From NCBI GenBank assembly GCA_030019075.1, contig JASEHD010000018.1, forward strand, positions 1 to 34,750: a stretch of 34,750 nt of DNA, given 5' to 3'. Shown here in pieces: positions 33,745 through 34,750 of the stretch. The first letter of the stretch is position 1. Each line of letters opens with the position of its first letter. The DNA comes from Bacteroidota bacterium (GTDB taxonomy: Bacteria; Bacteroidota; Ignavibacteria; UBA10030; SZUA-254). The notes under the pieces are model-generated. The model saw nothing but the letters and a program-made list of their open reading frames with translations, was not told the origin of the DNA and did not search any database. Position numbers and translations under genes: made by a program.

Positions 33745-34620
33745 ATGAATTTTGGCTTTGTTTTAAAAGAAGGTCTTGCAGGTTTTCAACGCGCAAAGTT
33801 TTCAGCAATTGGGTCAATTTTCACAATTACAATTTCACTTCTCCTTGTAGGGCTCTTTTATATTGTTACCATACACACATCCCGCCTTGTCGAAAGCATG
33901 CGAGAAAAGGTCGAGTTAGAAGCATTCCTCGCTGAACCACTCTCACGGCAACGGATAAATAATATCGAAAATCAAATTTTATCCTTTGAGGGAGTAGAGA
34001 GCGTAAAATTCATTTCGAAGGAAGAAGCAGCAAGGATTTTCCAAAATGAATTTGGTGAAAATATATATAAAGTTCTCGATTTTAATCCACTCCCGGCATC
34101 ATTTAAAATCTTTTTAAAGGAAGGTTACCGTACACCAAAAAACGCAGGGGCAATCCACAAACAGATTATGGAGATAAATGGTGTAGATAATATTGCATAT
34201 CGCAAAGAGCTTCTCGATTTTTTAGATCGGCGTGTTAAGATGCTTTCCACTGTCGGACTCGCTGTGGGAATATTCCTTGCGATCTCTGCTATTTTTTTGG
34301 TTTCAAATACAATCCGATTGACAATCTATGCAAAGCGAAAATCGGTCCAAACCATGAAATTAGTTGGAGCTTCCCGTTGGCTTGTCCGAACTCCATTCAT
34401 TATTGAAGGGATTCTTCAGGGATTCGTTGGCGGACTTATCGCCGCCGTAATTATATATTATCTTCTAACGTTTGCAGCGGGTTTTATTTCAACTGAGCTT
34501 GTAGAGTTTTTTCAAATTGATTTACCTTTTTATATTAGCGTTATTTTAGCGGGAATATTTTTGGGATTTTTTGGTAGTGCGATCTCAGTGAGAAGATTCA
34601 TCAGTGAAACTGTAGGATAA
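33745..34620 (+). CDS. ftsX: Cell division protein FtsX
   Basis: A 291-residue inner-membrane protein of the FtsEX complex, which activates septal peptidoglycan hydrolases. TM1 is about residues 22-44 (IGSIFTITISLLLVGLF). A periplasmic domain (about 45-165) contains LEAFLAEPLSRQRI and GVESVKFISKEEA. Three C-terminal helices (about 173-195, 219-241 and 263-285) flank the MKLVGASRWLVRTPFIIEG motif that contacts FtsE. Length is normal. No ftsE is adjacent. Neighbouring peptidase genes often follow ftsX, but here the next frame is on the opposite strand. Confidence 0.94.
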   Translation: MNFGFVLKEGLAGFQRAKFSAIGSIFTITISLLLVGLFYIVTIHTSRLVESMREKVELEAFLAEPLSRQRINNIENQILSFEGVESVKFISKEEAARIFQNEFGENIYKVLDFNPLPASFKIFLKEGYRTPKNAGAIHKQIMEINGVDNIAYRKELLDFLDRRVKMLSTVGLAVGIFLAISAIFLVSNTIRLTIYAKRKSVQTMKLVGASRWLVRTPFIIEGILQGFVGGLIAAVIIYYLLTFAAGFISTELVEFFQIDLPFYISVILAGIFLGFFGSAISVRRFISETVG

Positions 34621-34674
34621 AAGTAAAAGGTGTAATTATGCTTGTGAACAATTCTTTACTCAAGTTGACCGTTT

Positions 34675-34750
34675 TTAAGCGGCAAGTAAGCATTGTCTAA
34701 ATTGTTCGACAACGTGATGGTCTATTTGTGTATTATGTTCTTTGACATAA
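34675..34750 (-). CDS. C-terminal end of an unidentified gene (partial)
   Basis: The last 76 bases encode, on the minus strand, 24-25 residues ending HHVVEQFRQCLLAA followed by TAA. The frame is open to the window edge. It faces ftsX. The gene cannot be identified from this fragment; a transposase tail is one option because an ftsX-peptidase arrangement would be expected here. Confidence 0.45.
   Translation of the reverse strand, partial: YVKEHNTQIDHHVVEQFRQCLLAA

Overview
The window comes from an AT-rich, Gram-negative, double-membrane bacterium. It most likely belongs to the Bacteroidota/Ignavibacteriota side of the FCB group. The reasons are an LpxC-FabZ fusion (typical of Bacteroidota and Chlorobi), a beta-propeller protein with a type IX secretion C-terminal sorting domain, a lipid A/BamA/Skp operon and a Bacteroidota-type IS3 end. 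Assignment below phylum would need a marker-gene tree.

Layout. 1-399: the left end of an IS3-family element on the minus strand, cut by the window edge. 420-9411 and on to 10331 (minus): housekeeping genes rluB, scpB, scpA, a secreted T9SS beta-propeller protein, trpS (with a possible Fe-S cysteine motif), an HNH nuclease whose start codon is puzzling, a DegP/HtrA protease, recO, mtnA and a PfkB-family sugar kinase. 10332-11048: about 700 bp without a gene, full of short hairpins, tandem repeats and inverted repeats. 11049-12413 (plus): an isolated GT-C-like membrane glycosyltransferase, followed by a second hairpin cluster. 12590-17550 (minus): a trehalose operon read as otsA (fused to a membrane sensor module), otsB, a DUF5752-like gene and treT. 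Upstream of it lies an esterase-like lipoprotein gene broken by a -1 shift at an A8 tract. 18913-21431 (plus): a secreted HExxH metallopeptidase and a single-domain response regulator.

21438-31555 (minus) is one long envelope operon in transcription order: uppS, bamA, two ompH/skp genes, lpxD, lpxC-fabZ, lpxA, a LipM/LplA-like gene, panB and surE. Several junctions overlap by ATGA. From 31701 on the plus strand come ybaB, recR, two small NTF2-like lipoprotein genes and ftsX. The last 76 bases hold the C-terminus of an unidentified minus-strand gene.

The most unusual content is the trehalose cluster. It carries two independent routes: OtsA/OtsB through trehalose-6-phosphate, and TreT in one step from NDP-glucose plus glucose. 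Its OtsA is preceded by two membrane segments, an extracytoplasmic domain and a HAMP-like region. That architecture suggests trehalose synthesis controlled directly at the membrane by an external signal. Also notable are the hairpin-rich intergenic clusters around the lone glycosyltransferase, and two A AAA AAA slippery sites at frame breaks.
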